From assembly GCF_050947875.1 (NCBI RefSeq), contig NC_134574.1:157894699-157958698 (forward strand): a stretch of 64,000 nt of DNA, written 5' to 3'. Below the pieces are notes generated by a model. It was given only the letters and a program-made list of their open reading frames with translations, was not told where the DNA came from and did not search any database. Each line of letters opens with the position of its first letter. The first letter of the stretch is position 1. The stretch comes from Dermacentor variabilis (lineage: Eukaryota > Arthropoda > Arachnida > Ixodida > Ixodidae). Shown in pieces: positions 1 to 29,467 of this stretch. Both the position numbers and the translations under genes were made by a program.

Positions 1-19
1 AGACCGGAGCATGTACGCA

Positions 20-258
20 ACCGCTGCGGTGGCTTAGCGGCTATGGTGTTGTGCTGCTGAGCATGAGGTCGCAGGATCAAATCCCGGCCATGGTGGCCAC
101 ATTTCGACGGGGGCAAAATGCAAAAATGCCCATGCCCTGTGCATTGGGGGCACATGAAAGCTCCTTTGGTGGTCAACATTCATCCAGAGTTCCCCCACTA
201 CGGCGTGCCTCATAATCAAATCGTGGTTTTGGCACATAAAACTTCAGTATAAAAAATA
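20..258 (+). mobile_element. tRNA-derived SINE (family A, tick Ruka-like), copy 1
   Basis: The head reads like a tRNA gene: an A-box-like stretch near 28-45 and a B-box-like stretch near 72-90. The family A body follows (hairpin region near 98-120, then the conserved stretch ending in a call like CACTACGGCGTGCCTCATAATC near 197-222). It is diverged, with an A-rich end near 258. I see no clear target-site duplication. Confidence 0.85.
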
Positions 259-301
259 ACTCGGGAGTGTGCACGCATACTGATGGCAGCCCCGCTTGCA
301 G

Positions 302-437
302 GTCTTGTCGTGGCCTCTCGAGGCGGACAACGGGACGATGCTCCGGCTCCCCAGGAAAGGCCAGCACCAGCCGGAAATCGGGCACCCGCCAGAGCAAGCG
401 TAGGAGGAGCAAGAGCACAGCCTCTGTCAGGGACTAA
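302..437 (+). CDS. Candidate terminal exon with a basic Ser/Arg/Lys-rich C-terminus
   Basis: A 3' splice consensus ends at 301 (CCCGCTTGCAG). From 302 one nucleotide completes a codon, then 44 codons run to a TAA at 435-437. The predicted tail is low-complexity and basic (KSGTRQSKRRRSKSTASVRD), like the disordered tails of nuclear or RNA-binding proteins. The stretch is clearly more GC-rich than the AT-rich sequence that follows, which would be its 3' UTR. Two other frames are also open here, so coding is not proved. I do not recognise the protein; the rest of the gene would lie left of the window. Confidence 0.3.
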
Positions 438-1269
438 AGCACTTGACACAGCACTGCGCCTGCCTTACTTAATTTTTTTTATATATTGGTAAGCAGCAGT
501 TGAAATCTTTATTTTTAACCTAGTGTGGTGCGTATGGACTGCAGTTTTCCAATAGCATTGCAAACACCGCAGATGACAGAATAAGGAAGTGTGAACATAT
601 GTGATATCATCCGAAGTTTTTATTCAAAATGGCGTGGCATATGCAGTTATCAGGAAAGAAGACTGCTTAAAAAAATATTTCGAGGATGATGGTCACAAGG
701 CATGACACTACTTGATTGTGACTGGTTTTACCACTACTGCGGCTGCATCACTGGCCCGCAAAAAAAAAAAAAAAGGAAGGCGTGTTATCGTATTCACAAA
801 CCAGCTAGCCCAATCTCCACTTTTCCAAAGTTAATGAGAGAAAGAGAAACATTTCAATGAGACAAGCGATGTTGGCCAGAGGTCTATGTCTCTAGCTTGC
901 CAGAGATTCCTAAATTTACTAGACGGAATTCTCATGCTGTAGAGGGGAGTTGAACTGACATTGGAAAAAACAATTGTAGCCGACCCTAATCTTTGACTTG
1001 CGTGTCTCTTAGTGGCGCTCGCACCTCGGCATATGTGTTCTTTAGGTTAACTTTAGGCAAATGCAACGCACAAAGTGAATTAAGAGGCACTGTTTTCCTT
1101 TAATTAGCCAGTTAAATATCATGCCACCTTCTTGTGTGTGACATCATTAGTGACGTCATTGCTTCTGCTTTCTATTTCCGGGTTTCCAGGAATTTAGCCA
1201 AAGTTGTTGGGTTCATGTGGTGGGTTTCTAAAGTCCGCGATTATGTGCTTTGGTGTGTGGTAATCAGCG
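438..1269. other. AT-rich non-coding stretch
   Basis: No convincing coding region. It holds a poly-A run near 761-774. It could be 3' UTR of the candidate exon at 302-437 or plain intergenic DNA. Confidence 0.5.
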
Positions 1270-1585
1270 ACTTCTAATTATTCGTCGCTTCAGTAACTCA
1301 ACTTGTAACTAAACTTATGCTCTGATATATCTGTAATGAAACCCATGAATTTTGTACGGTACTATCTTTTCTGATTTATTTTTAATTTTGTCCCTAGTTG
1401 TCTCGGTGATTTCTGATTAATTCTAATTACTTCAGACACTTCAGTAACATTGTAAGCAGCTCAACTTATGCTCGGAGATCATATCCATAATGAATCCAAT
1501 GAATTTTGTACTGTACTATTTTTTTCTATCCTTTTCTGATTTACATTGAATTTCCTCCCCGGTCATCTCGAGAGGTGAACCAGAA
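1270..1585. repeat. Diverged tandem duplication, about 151-bp unit x 2
   Basis: The two units align from CTTCAGTAAC at 1288 and at 1439. They share the order: ACTTATGCTC, then TAATGAA-CC-ATGAATTTTGTAC, then CTTTTCTGATTTA. The preceding CTTCTAATTA-type motif is also duplicated (1270 and 1420). The units differ by many substitutions and small indels, so the duplication is old. Confidence 0.75.
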
Positions 1586-1640
1586 GTGCTGTGCAAGAAA
1601 CAAGAGTGTCATTCGATGCTTTCGGCGAGAATGCAAAATA

Positions 1641-1897
1641 TACAACTATTATCACCCGCCGTGGTTGCTCAGTGGCTCTGGCGTTAGGCTGCTGAGCACG
1701 AGGTTGCGGGATCGAATCCCGGCCACGGCGGCCGCATTTCGATGGGGGCGAAATGCGAAACCACCCGTGTACTTAGATTTAGGTGCACGTTAAAGAACCC
1801 CAGGTGGTCGAAATTTCCGGAGTCCCCCACTACGGCGTGCCTCATATTCAAAAAGTGGTTTTGGCACATAAAACCCCATATATATTACAACTATTAT
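1641..1897 (+). mobile_element. SINE family A, copy 2, full length with 12-bp target-site duplication
   Basis: The full-length element runs about 1653-1885 and is flanked by the perfect direct repeat TACAACTATTAT at 1641-1652 and 1886-1897. The tRNA-like head (GTGGTTGCTCAGTGG, then GGGATCGAATCCCGG) and the body are both well preserved. The short exact duplication marks it as a fairly recent target-primed insertion. Confidence 0.93.
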
Positions 1898-2052
1898 TGG
1901 CCAGTTGTGTTGCACTTCAGTCTCTCAACATTTCTTTAGAACCGTGGCATGTTTTAAGTCATCTACTATACTTTATTCTCTTGTGTAATTTCGCATACAT
2001 AAGCAAGTCTCGATGCTTCTGATAATGTGTACCGCGAGGTATATTCTGTAAG

Positions 2053-2174
2053 AGTCGACCTAGTGGACTGTCCATTTCGGCCGCTGCTGATTGGATGCAG
2101 CTGTAAGAGTGCGGAGGAGATGAGTGGCCGCAGCCAATCAGCAGCGGCTGAAATGAACATAGGTGGACTCCTAC
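2053..2174. repeat. Small foldback (inverted repeat) sequence
   Basis: The arm CATTTCGGCCGCTGCTGATT (from 2073) is matched in reverse complement by AATCAGCAGCGGCTGAAATG (ending 2155), with one mismatch. The core between them is about 40 bp. Looser similarity continues outward on both sides (TAGTGGACT and AGGTGGACT). This resembles a MITE or foldback relic. Confidence 0.65.
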
Positions 2175-4518
2175 AAAATACCACCCCTTGTGGCAGCTCT
2201 AGCAGCAAAAAGCGGCAGCTAACTTCCTAATGGCTGCGATGCCACGTCACAAGCGTGCATCGTGACGCTGGCTCGGGCAGCACGTACCATTATGGAGTCA
2301 AGCATCCGCATCAGTCGCGGCTGCAACCTCAGCAGTAGCGAAACGTGACTGACCACGCCAATACAAAGCAGGCGAAGTAAGGGAGCAGAAGAATGCAGCA
2401 AAATGAGCAAAGAGCGAGTGAAATCCACCATTATCGTCAACTCTCCCAATACACGGTGGGCAAAATGAGCATTCATGCAAACATTACTCGCAGCACAAAA
2501 CTCGAGGAACCACTCGGTGGTGTTCAGTTGGACATTAATACTTTCGCATTCAAAACTGATAAGTGCTTAGGTGTCCTCAGATGTTTTTGGCAGGTGCAGT
2601 TGTATGCAAAAAATATTCTCTCTGAAACATAGGTGCTATCTTTTGTGCAACTGATTTCAATAGCTTTATACGAAGCATTCACACTTCTCACCAGGCCCGG
2701 TGACATCAGTGACTGCTATTATAATTGCACAACAGAAATTTTTTTTGATGCAGTTGAATGTTAAAAAATATTTTTAAAATGTTAAGCAGCTCGTACTCCC
2801 AAACTTGCGCAGATCCTGAAGGATTAGCATCACTTAGTAGGCAGCAGGTATGAGCAATTATTAGCGCGAAAACTTGCAATGACTTGCAAATATGTCTCAA
2901 ACTAAGTGCTTTATGATACACCATTGACAATTGCGTGATGTTTAACTACTACTGCTGTCATTCAGTCACGTGGCTGGCGCAATTGGCACTGGTGCTGGTG
3001 CTGCAGGCAGAAACTTGGTTGCCTCATCTATTCAGTGTTGTCTCGTTAAAACTTCTGTTTTCCACTTTGCACACTGAGTTTGAAATGGGAAAGGTTGTAA
3101 CCATAGCCTCCTACTAAAATTACTAGAGGTAATCCTGCTCCTGTGGTAGTTCAATGGGAATGGTGGGTAATACGCACGAATGTGTGGGATCTTCATGCAT
3201 GTGATTTTATTTACTGTGGTGTATCTGCCTTTACTGGCCTAAATATTGAACCAATCCTATCGTTCTAAACGCAAAAAGCAGGAAGACTCCACATGTGCAT
3301 AATCATTGCGAGTTGTATCCATAACACAATATTTTGTTGAACATTGTAAAATTTGTCAGTTCGGAAGACATTTGAAGCCCCAAGTACAAATGTTAGGCAA
3401 ATACATGTACTTGCTATCACTCCCAATCCTGGCTGAACAGTCATTCTTTTCATTTATTTTGTTCTACCCAACAAAGGTCTTGCCTGCAGTTTCCGTAGAC
3501 ACTAGTGCCAAAGTTCCCTCTGCTAATTTTTCTAAGAAACTCTATGCTTCTAAATTTTAATCATTGGAGTACTAGAATGAATCAATCATTATGCCACAGC
3601 CATCATGGCATCATCATTGCCATCATCATTGCCATCATTTTCATGCCATTGCCTTGCTGTTGTCATCGCACACATTCGCATTGCTCACGTAATCACTCAC
3701 CTTAGACATGTTGCACCGTCTCGTAGCATCTTGCAGCACCCCAAGCTGGCTACCTTGAAAATGCTTTGCGTAACATTGATTCCCACAAATCGTTGCATTG
3801 GCCTAATTTTTTTGACAATTTTGTTGGCTAGGACTCTAGTAGCAACTTTTATTTTCCATTCCAGGTTCTTCTGCAGAAGTGTACCTGGAAAAGGAGCCAG
3901 GAGCTCTTCTCTGCGTTTTTACAGAATACTCGTATTTTATTTTATATTTTTACAAAAAAAATTATGTGGCAATGAATGTTTTATGCATGACATTTCATGT
4001 TCATTTTATTCTTGAACATACATCTTTTATTACACTTGATGAAATAATAAAGCGCTCGCAAGTCCTTAGTGTATGATATGCGAAATGTTCAGGCCCCGAA
4101 CTATCATGGTTGTCAGGGGGTGCTTTTGACCGCAAACGCCCTGAAAGTCGTCGTAAGCCATGTCAAAGAGAGCGACGCCTGTTGTGAAGTTTGCCTGAAA
4201 AATAAAAGTGAAGTGCAGTTTTTTTCAGTGTTATTAGATGCACAAATTTGTTGCACAAAGGTTGTTTATAATAGCTATGTGCACTTTTGATGTTGCACTA
4301 ATGAGGACAGCGCCATTGCAAAGAGCGATATTTGTTTGTTCTTAAAAGATTTCGCTATTAGCTTGAAAAAAAGTAGCCATCGCCACCATATGGTGGCTGT
4401 TAATATTTACTTTCACTAAATAAGAAAAACAGGCCAAGTGTGACTGTTTGTATCGTAGGATTCACTTCCTTTGCAGCATTGCATTTGCACACACACACGC
4501 AAAAAAAAAGAAAGCTTG

Positions 4519-4580
4519 TGCCACAAAAATTCTCCTCAGACTTCGTTGTTTAATGAAGTCTGAGGACAATTTTTGTGGCA
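4519..4580. repeat. 26-bp-arm hairpin
   Basis: TGCCACAAAAATTCTCCTCA... on the left is mirrored by ...TGAGGACAATTTTTGTGGCA on the right, with GAAGTCTGAGGA also mirrored around a loop of about 10 nt. The arms are nearly perfect. I see no coding or promoter context. Confidence 0.7.
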
Positions 4581-5849
4581 TAGGTTTTCTTTTTTTGGAA
4601 CTTATGCTTTTCGCTTGGTCATAGAGGCTGCAATGGAAAGGATTTGCACGCTGGTAGTTGTAGGAAAACACTTCTACGATAAGGTTTGCCTGATTGACCT
4701 GTGCCGCTGGTGCCGAATCGAAACAGTGGTGCACACCTAGTTAATAAAATTTAGCCTTTCATAAAGAGAGGGCAAACAGCACGCTCAAGCTGGTCAGCAG
4801 CCATAATAACTATTTGTAATGAAATATAAGTATGCGTGCTCTGCCAAGTACAAACAAAAATATCTGTAAATCGTTTGCCAACTTTTGTTTGAGCAATCAA
4901 GACTGAAAGCTTGGGAGTCGAGTCTATGTTGGAATTTCACTTGCAACCATTACAGTTGCTATGCAGCGCTTGTGTGTGTGTTGTCCGCTTTATGTCCTGT
5001 AGAAGCGTGCTCTATTTGTTCAATACTTGTGCTTGTGATGACTTTAGAAATTGACGCACTGTATCGGCAATAATGTAATTTGAGGGGGGGGGGAGGTGTT
5101 GACAATACAAACAAAAAAAAAAAGAAAAATACAAATTTAACACTAGCTAGCATTACTCAATTCAGTCACAAGTGGATGGGCTAGTTACTTTTTTATTGGA
5201 GCTGCTGTGTATAAGAAAATGCATGTGCAAGAGCACAAAAATAGGCATAAGCATGGTGCTGTCTTTCCGTGGTTTTACGGCTGTTTTTTCCATGTGCTGC
5301 TGTCCTGATGCTAGGCCTTTTTTATGGCTGCAGACATTTTGCACACGATGAGTGTTTTATCAATAGCCAGAAGCTAAATGCTACGAGTATGTGTGCAGCA
5401 GCCAAGGAGACTTTAAGAGAATACAAGAACTGTTATCTTTTACGTCAGCTAAAGTAAGCATATACGATGCATAATTTTGTAAGTTACTTGAAGTTGTCAC
5501 CAAATGTTGGTACGGGTTGAGCAGAAGTTCTCACAGACTAAGTTGTAGAATACCGTATATCAATTTTGTCTGTTTTAGATGTAGCAGCAGACATAGTTTG
5601 GTGTTGTAATAGACTTAAAATCTCGATATGCACATTTGTAAGGTTGGTACTTCAAATTTTTTGTTCAGCTTGTAGAGATTTCTGGCTAGGTCTATGTAAA
5701 ATAAGTTAATGGCCTAACTTGAATATCTCCTCCTAGTGGTCACTCCAACTTTTTTAAAAATTCAGCAAACCTCGTCAAAATTGGTTATGCAGCCGCCAAA
5801 CAGATATAGTGTATGCAGGTGGACAGTATATGTTTAGTCTTTTGAAAAG

Positions 5850-7068
5850 CATTCGATAGAGCATCTCATACCGTGTTACTGTAAAAGCTGTCTTATCTTA
5901 ACGTACCAAATACCCTCCTAAAATTGCTTGAAGCTTATCTTCTCAAAAGAAACCAATGTGTGATTCTTGGTGGTGTCTGCTCGTCCGACGTTTCTGTATT
6001 ATCAGGTGTGCCACAGTTGTCCATTTTGGGGCCCTTGCTTTTGCCTATATGTATTAATGATCTAAGTGAACATGTGTCTCACCAAGTTATATGCAGATGA
6101 TTGTTGTATTTACTGTGAAATTTCAACAGTGAACAGCTACAAAGGGATCTGACCAATGTTATGTCTTGGTGTTTCACTTGGAACATAACCCCCAACCTGT
6201 CCTAATGCAATCTGTTAAGATTCGCAAACAAAACACAGCCCCTGGTGGCAAGCTATGTTACGAACGCAATGCAGTTGTCCCTTGTGAAGGAATATAAGTA
6301 CCTAAGAGTTTTTTCTAGCAATTAAACATGCGCGCAAAGATTACAGTGTATCGAAGGCTAGCAACACATTAAACTTCTTGAGATGCAACTTGAAATAAGC
6401 ACCGGCTTGTCTAATGGAAACCCTGTATATGTCAAATGTACACGCACATTTAGAATACGCGTGTAGCACTAAAGGCCCTTTCACTAAAGTTAACATTGAT
6501 GCTCTTGGGCATGTGGAGTTGTGAGCGGTCCGTTTCATCACGGGTGATTATGACTATTCTAAGAGGTCATTTGAAATCGGAAATACTTTAGAATGGCCTC
6601 TTCTTGAAGACAAGTGCTAATGTTTATGTTGGTCTTTGTTTTATAACATATTTCATTGTTTAACGGGCATTCAAAAAGAAACCTACAGGCTGGAGCCTAC
6701 ATATATCTGCCCATACTGATCACAGATTAAAAGTGTGCAAGTTTGCTCCCTCGAGAAATTGTTTCCTCTTCCCATTCTACATTGCCACTTGGGCTTTAAA
6801 GCTTTATTTCAAGTCTGCCTGGGCACAGCTGAAAGTTATTATTTATGCTTTCTTCTTCCTAATGATTTATGCTTGGCTCTTTTTGACCCTTTGTTGCCTT
6901 TGTTGCTTTAAAAGGAGAATGCATTTCAGAGTTGTTCTGTACACAATTCCAAATTATGTTATTAATCTGTGCTTTATGTATTTGTATTCCATGTATCTTG
7001 ATGTTTCCCCCCTACACTAATGTCCCACACAGGCACTGTAGGTATTGTAAATAAATAAAAAAATATAA
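5850..7068 (+). mobile_element. CR1-like LINE, 3' half, degenerate
   Basis: This is a decayed reverse transcriptase of the CR1/Jockey-like group. From 6002 one frame reads SGVPQLSILGPLLLPICIND, which fits the conserved SGVPQGSxLGPLLF-xxIND block with QGS changed to QLS. An intact YADD catalytic motif is encoded at 6090-6101, but in another frame, so at least one frameshift separates them. Further on I can read traces of LNFLRCNLK (about 6370) and AVRFITGDYDYSKRS-like sequence (about 6530-6575) that fit the thumb region. The 3' end carries AATGTCCCACACAGGCACTG followed by TAAATAAATAAA, a typical LINE tail. It is dead, 5'-truncated and lacks an endonuclease. Confidence 0.8.
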
Positions 7069-7848
7069 GCACATTGCATAAACCTTGTGACTCGTGTTTC
7101 TCTGCCTTTACCTGCACGTACTGTTGCAACTAGTTGCGTGCATTGAAAGAAACTCTTGCATTGAACGAGACAGGTGCAACACCTAGTTTTGCCATAACAC
7201 TGTACCGAATTCTGAAAAAGAAAAATAAGTGAGAACATTTGAAAGCAAGGAGCTTATGGAGTATGAGTCATTCAGTTCGCCAGTAAGAAAGGTAAATACA
7301 AGAGTGTCATTGGATCAACTCCCGTTGATTCGATCTTGATTAATTAAACTTGTAGTCTGATTCTAACACACTGGAATCTCTTCGCGAGAAACCATACATG
7401 GCAATGAAAGGAAATCTTACTATTTAGTTCCGAATACAAAAGCATGCCGTTTCGGGTAATCCGAACCCCACTGTGTGTGCCATCATGCGCGTGGCAGTAA
7501 CTAAAAGCGTGAAAACAAGAAATTTCAGCAGATAGCGCTATTGGTTCCCTCCTCGACCGCCATGATGGCAGTAACCTGCCCTGCAGTGATGATGACGCCC
7601 TGTACTGAGCCCTGAGCAATGTCTTTCCGAGTATTTGTCAGCGCTGACAACAGGTATTGAGCTCTGTGGGCCACTGACTGACGGTGACATGTATATTACT
7701 GTAATAGTGTATTGAAGTTGTCTCTGGCGATGACAAACTACTTAAAGTGAAAAAAAAAAAGATTGGAGTTGGTTCATTTTACCGCAGTTAATTAAATTGC
7801 CCTCCATGGTCCTGCAAGGGTCGAATCAATGGCGCTAGACTGTAACAA
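7069..7848. other. Non-coding, nothing recognised
   Basis: No gene or repeat family recognised, apart from an A-run near 7750-7760. Confidence 0.4.
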
Positions 7849-8037
7849 TGAACTACCAGCGATCGTCACGGCGTCCGCATTTCGATGGGGGCGAAATGCG
7901 AAAACACCCATGTACTTAATTTAGGTGCACTGTAAAAGAATGCCAGGTGGTCCAAAGTCCTCCACGACGGCGTGCCTCATAATCAGATCGTGGTTTTGCC
8001 ACGTAGAACCCCATAATTTAATTTGAACTACCGGCGA
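7849..8037 (+). mobile_element. SINE family A, copy 3, 5'-truncated with target-site duplication
   Basis: The insert at 7863-8023 lacks almost all of the tRNA-like head: it starts at the acceptor-stem end of the head and keeps the whole body. It is flanked by TGAACTACCAGCGA (7849-7862) and TGAACTACCGGCGA (8024-8037), a 14-bp duplication with one mismatch. So it was already short when it inserted. Confidence 0.9.
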
Positions 8038-8171
8038 GCAAACCTGCACGCAAGAGAGCTGTCGTTTTCTTCTTGACAGCAAACACTCGCCAAAGTTTGA
8101 ACAAAAACAGTCTTTATGACGTTTCAAGTTCCCTCTTGTTCACATAAAAGCGAGACAAGTTGGGCCATGCC

Positions 8172-8462
8172 TTATATTCGTAGTAGATGGCACAAATATC
8201 TGGTGTATATGTGTGGTAGATTTCCACTTGTCTGATTAAGTGTAAGAGGCGTCAACTGGATTAATAATGATTCCAAAAGAAGGCGGGGTGAGATGAATTT
8301 TTCCGTGTCGATGACAGTCGCAGAATTGCAATCAATGTTTTGACCCATGTTAGGGTGATGTTCAGCTAGCGTGTTGGCAGCGGTGTGTCCCTTAGCTGCG
8401 TCATTGTGGTGCTGCTTGATGCGCCATTTTAAGTTGCCTGTTCCTCCGATGTTATGTGATTG
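8172..8462 (-). mobile_element. Penelope-like element fragment: GIY-YIG endonuclease domain
   Basis: On the minus strand an open frame encodes the C-terminal part of a Penelope-like retroelement. It has TGNLKWRIKQHHND, with the Arg that GIY-YIG nucleases use, then LAEHHPNMGQNID, then LLLESLLIQ, with the conserved Glu, then LNQTSGNLPHIYTRYL before the stop. Members of this family carry a reverse transcriptase upstream; I see none here, and the sequence before QSHN (8462) is Lys/Gln-rich and not recognisable. The GIY-YIG start itself appears degraded (SHNIGG in place of YxGET). It is a 3' fragment. Confidence 0.8.
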
Positions 8463-9302
8463 TGTCTGTTGCAGTGGGTTTGTTTGTTCTTTCTTTTTCT
8501 TTTTTTGCTCAGCCACCGCTATTGATAACGTCATGCATTGTTTTAGTTTTTGCCGTTGTATGATGAGACACAATAGGAAAGGAACTTGGACCCGTGGGAT
8601 TAGATTCGACACATGCGCACGTCGCTTTCAGTACAACTTTAATGTTGCTCCTCCTTTTGGCCACAAATTTGGTGCAGATAAGAGTTCGATGCTCAATCTC
8701 AACACATACTTTTCGCAGTGTTTTATTTCTTCACTGTCATTATCCACCGTGAAAAGTGTCACTTTCTTTCTTTTATTTTTTCCCGTCAGAAAGGCATCTA
8801 CTTCTGCTTTTCTATGTCAACAAATTATGTAATGAAGTCAGCACTGTGTTTTATCTGTTTCTATTCCGTGCACTGCACTGTTACATTGTGTCAAAAGCTT
8901 GTCTGGATGGGCTACAGTGCAGCATATCCTGCGCCTCTTCGTCATCGAGAATCCATCTTTACCGCAACGCTTGATAGAATGGCGGCTGAGGCGAAAACCG
9001 TAGGACAAAAAGATGTGAATGGACAACAGCACCGTTCCGAATGTGACACAACTGCAGTTCGTTCCGAGACAAGTTCGCACTTTACGCCGTATCAATATCC
9101 AAACTTTTCCTTGTCATGTATTTTGTTTACCTTCCAAAAGCACCCTGAATAACACAGACTGATGATACAGATAACGTATACAAATAACTTCTACCGCCAG
9201 ACATACTTTGTTCACCTATACCTCCAGTTCTAGGTTATGAGGATTGATAGACGCATAAACAGGCAAAGAAATAAACAGACATCCTGATCGAACGATTGTG
9301 AT
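8463..9302. other. Non-coding, downstream of the chitinase-like gene
   Basis: Probable 3' flank or UTR of the minus-strand gene that ends at 9303. No canonical poly(A) signal close to the stop could be assigned with confidence. No other feature recognised. Confidence 0.4.
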
Positions 9303-28152
<18,850 letters not shown>

Positions 28153-28521
28153 CTGTAACGAGAAACGACAATATACGAAGCTGTCCAAATCGTCGCAGTA
28201 TATAAACGTGTCACACAATCCAGTCAAAATTTTAATGCGTAGCATTATATGGCGGGGTTGGTCAAAAAATTTCATGCGAAGCCAGAAAACCCCTTTCACA
28301 TTACAGGGCGAGAATGCGCAGTTTAAGCCCATTGTGTGCGCGCTTGATAGCTTCCATCCGGAATACAGCGAGAAACGACCCACTGCCCGGTGTGAAGTGT
28401 TTTTTTTTTTTCGAAGGGAAATGGAAGAGATAGGTGCAACGCCGTAACTGTCTCTCACAGGAGGACACTTCAACGGCACTGCACGGGGAAAGGGGTGTGA
28501 GGAGAAAAGGATGAAGGAGGG

Positions 28522-29467
28522 TTAATACCCCTGACACACCGGCACCCTAAAGTCCTTTAGGTAAGGGGACATCTACCGGAAAGGCGTTCAAGTGCAGTGA
28601 GACACGACAAAGGAGTATCTCCTTTACGGCAAAGTTCCTTTTCGGGAAAGGAGATCGCGCAACTACTTTTCGAGCGGAAAAGGAGTTACTCTCGCACACA
28701 GCGTGCACAACTCGTCAATAGAAGGAAACCTGCCACACAACTACGGTGCCCATAGGTATTTTTTTTTTAGCTTGCGAAAATGTTGTAATTGTTAGCGGTA
28801 ATACAATTTGTCGAATAGTGAAGATTTCCTCTAGCTATACTCTCAAACGCTCGCATAACGTCGCTAATGCCGCCATGTTGAATTCCGGCAGTGTCGTCAT
28901 TGTTTGCTGCGCGCATGTGGTGTGTTCACGTCGCGAGATGGAGACTGCACAATCAGCGCCCGCAGGAAATACCCAGAAGAAACCACAGTTGTTGGAATAA
29001 CATATTGAATAAAACGTGTTACGCCTGCGCGCACAGAGGACGGGACGACAAAGACGTGAAAAAGGACGACAGAAACGTGGGCATCACCAGAATAAACAGC
29101 ACGCACAGCAAAACACCGGCTGCACTTAGTTGCTGGACCAAGTTAAATGGCTGCTAACAACGCAAACACGCGAATAAAATAAACGACTATAAGCATTATT
29201 GGCCATCAACAATGAAAAAAATATATTTTTAGGTTCTACAGTAGCTAAGTGTAATTAAATACGCAGCTTTTTAAGAATGTTTTCTCTCTTGTGGCTTCAA
29301 CAGCCAGCGCTATTTTTCTTGCGGCGTTCATCTGAGGAACTACCTAAAGAAGTTCAGTGCGGTGCCGTGTGTCATCGGCGCAACTCCTTTCTGCAAAGGG
29401 TCCTTCAGAGTAGCAAAAGGCGTTTACTGGAAAGGACTTTACTTTTGCCCGTGTGTCAGGGGTATAA
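28522..29467. mobile_element. TIR-bounded element, about 945 bp
   Basis: The left end TACCCCTGACACACCGGCA (from about 28526) and the right end TGCCCGTGTGTCAGGGGTA (to about 29465) are inverted repeats. AAAGTCCTTT or AAAGGACTTT follows inward on both sides. Short AAAGGAG or CTCCTTT blocks recur near both ends (28557-28695 and 29380-29440). A 20-codon ATG frame (28938-29000) follows a GC-rich stretch and may be the broken start of an element protein. The TTA/TAA context at the ends hints at a Harbinger-type element (inference). Confidence 0.6.

Larger units (their letters stand above)
1898..5849. other. Long AT-rich non-coding region
   Basis: No coding region I would defend; the open frames here are short and lack codon bias. 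It holds a foldback sequence near 2053-2174, CAT-rich simple sequence near 3599-3650, AATAAA-like signals near 4046 and 4201, a hairpin at 4519-4580, and a G-run near 5085-5094. Confidence 0.5.
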
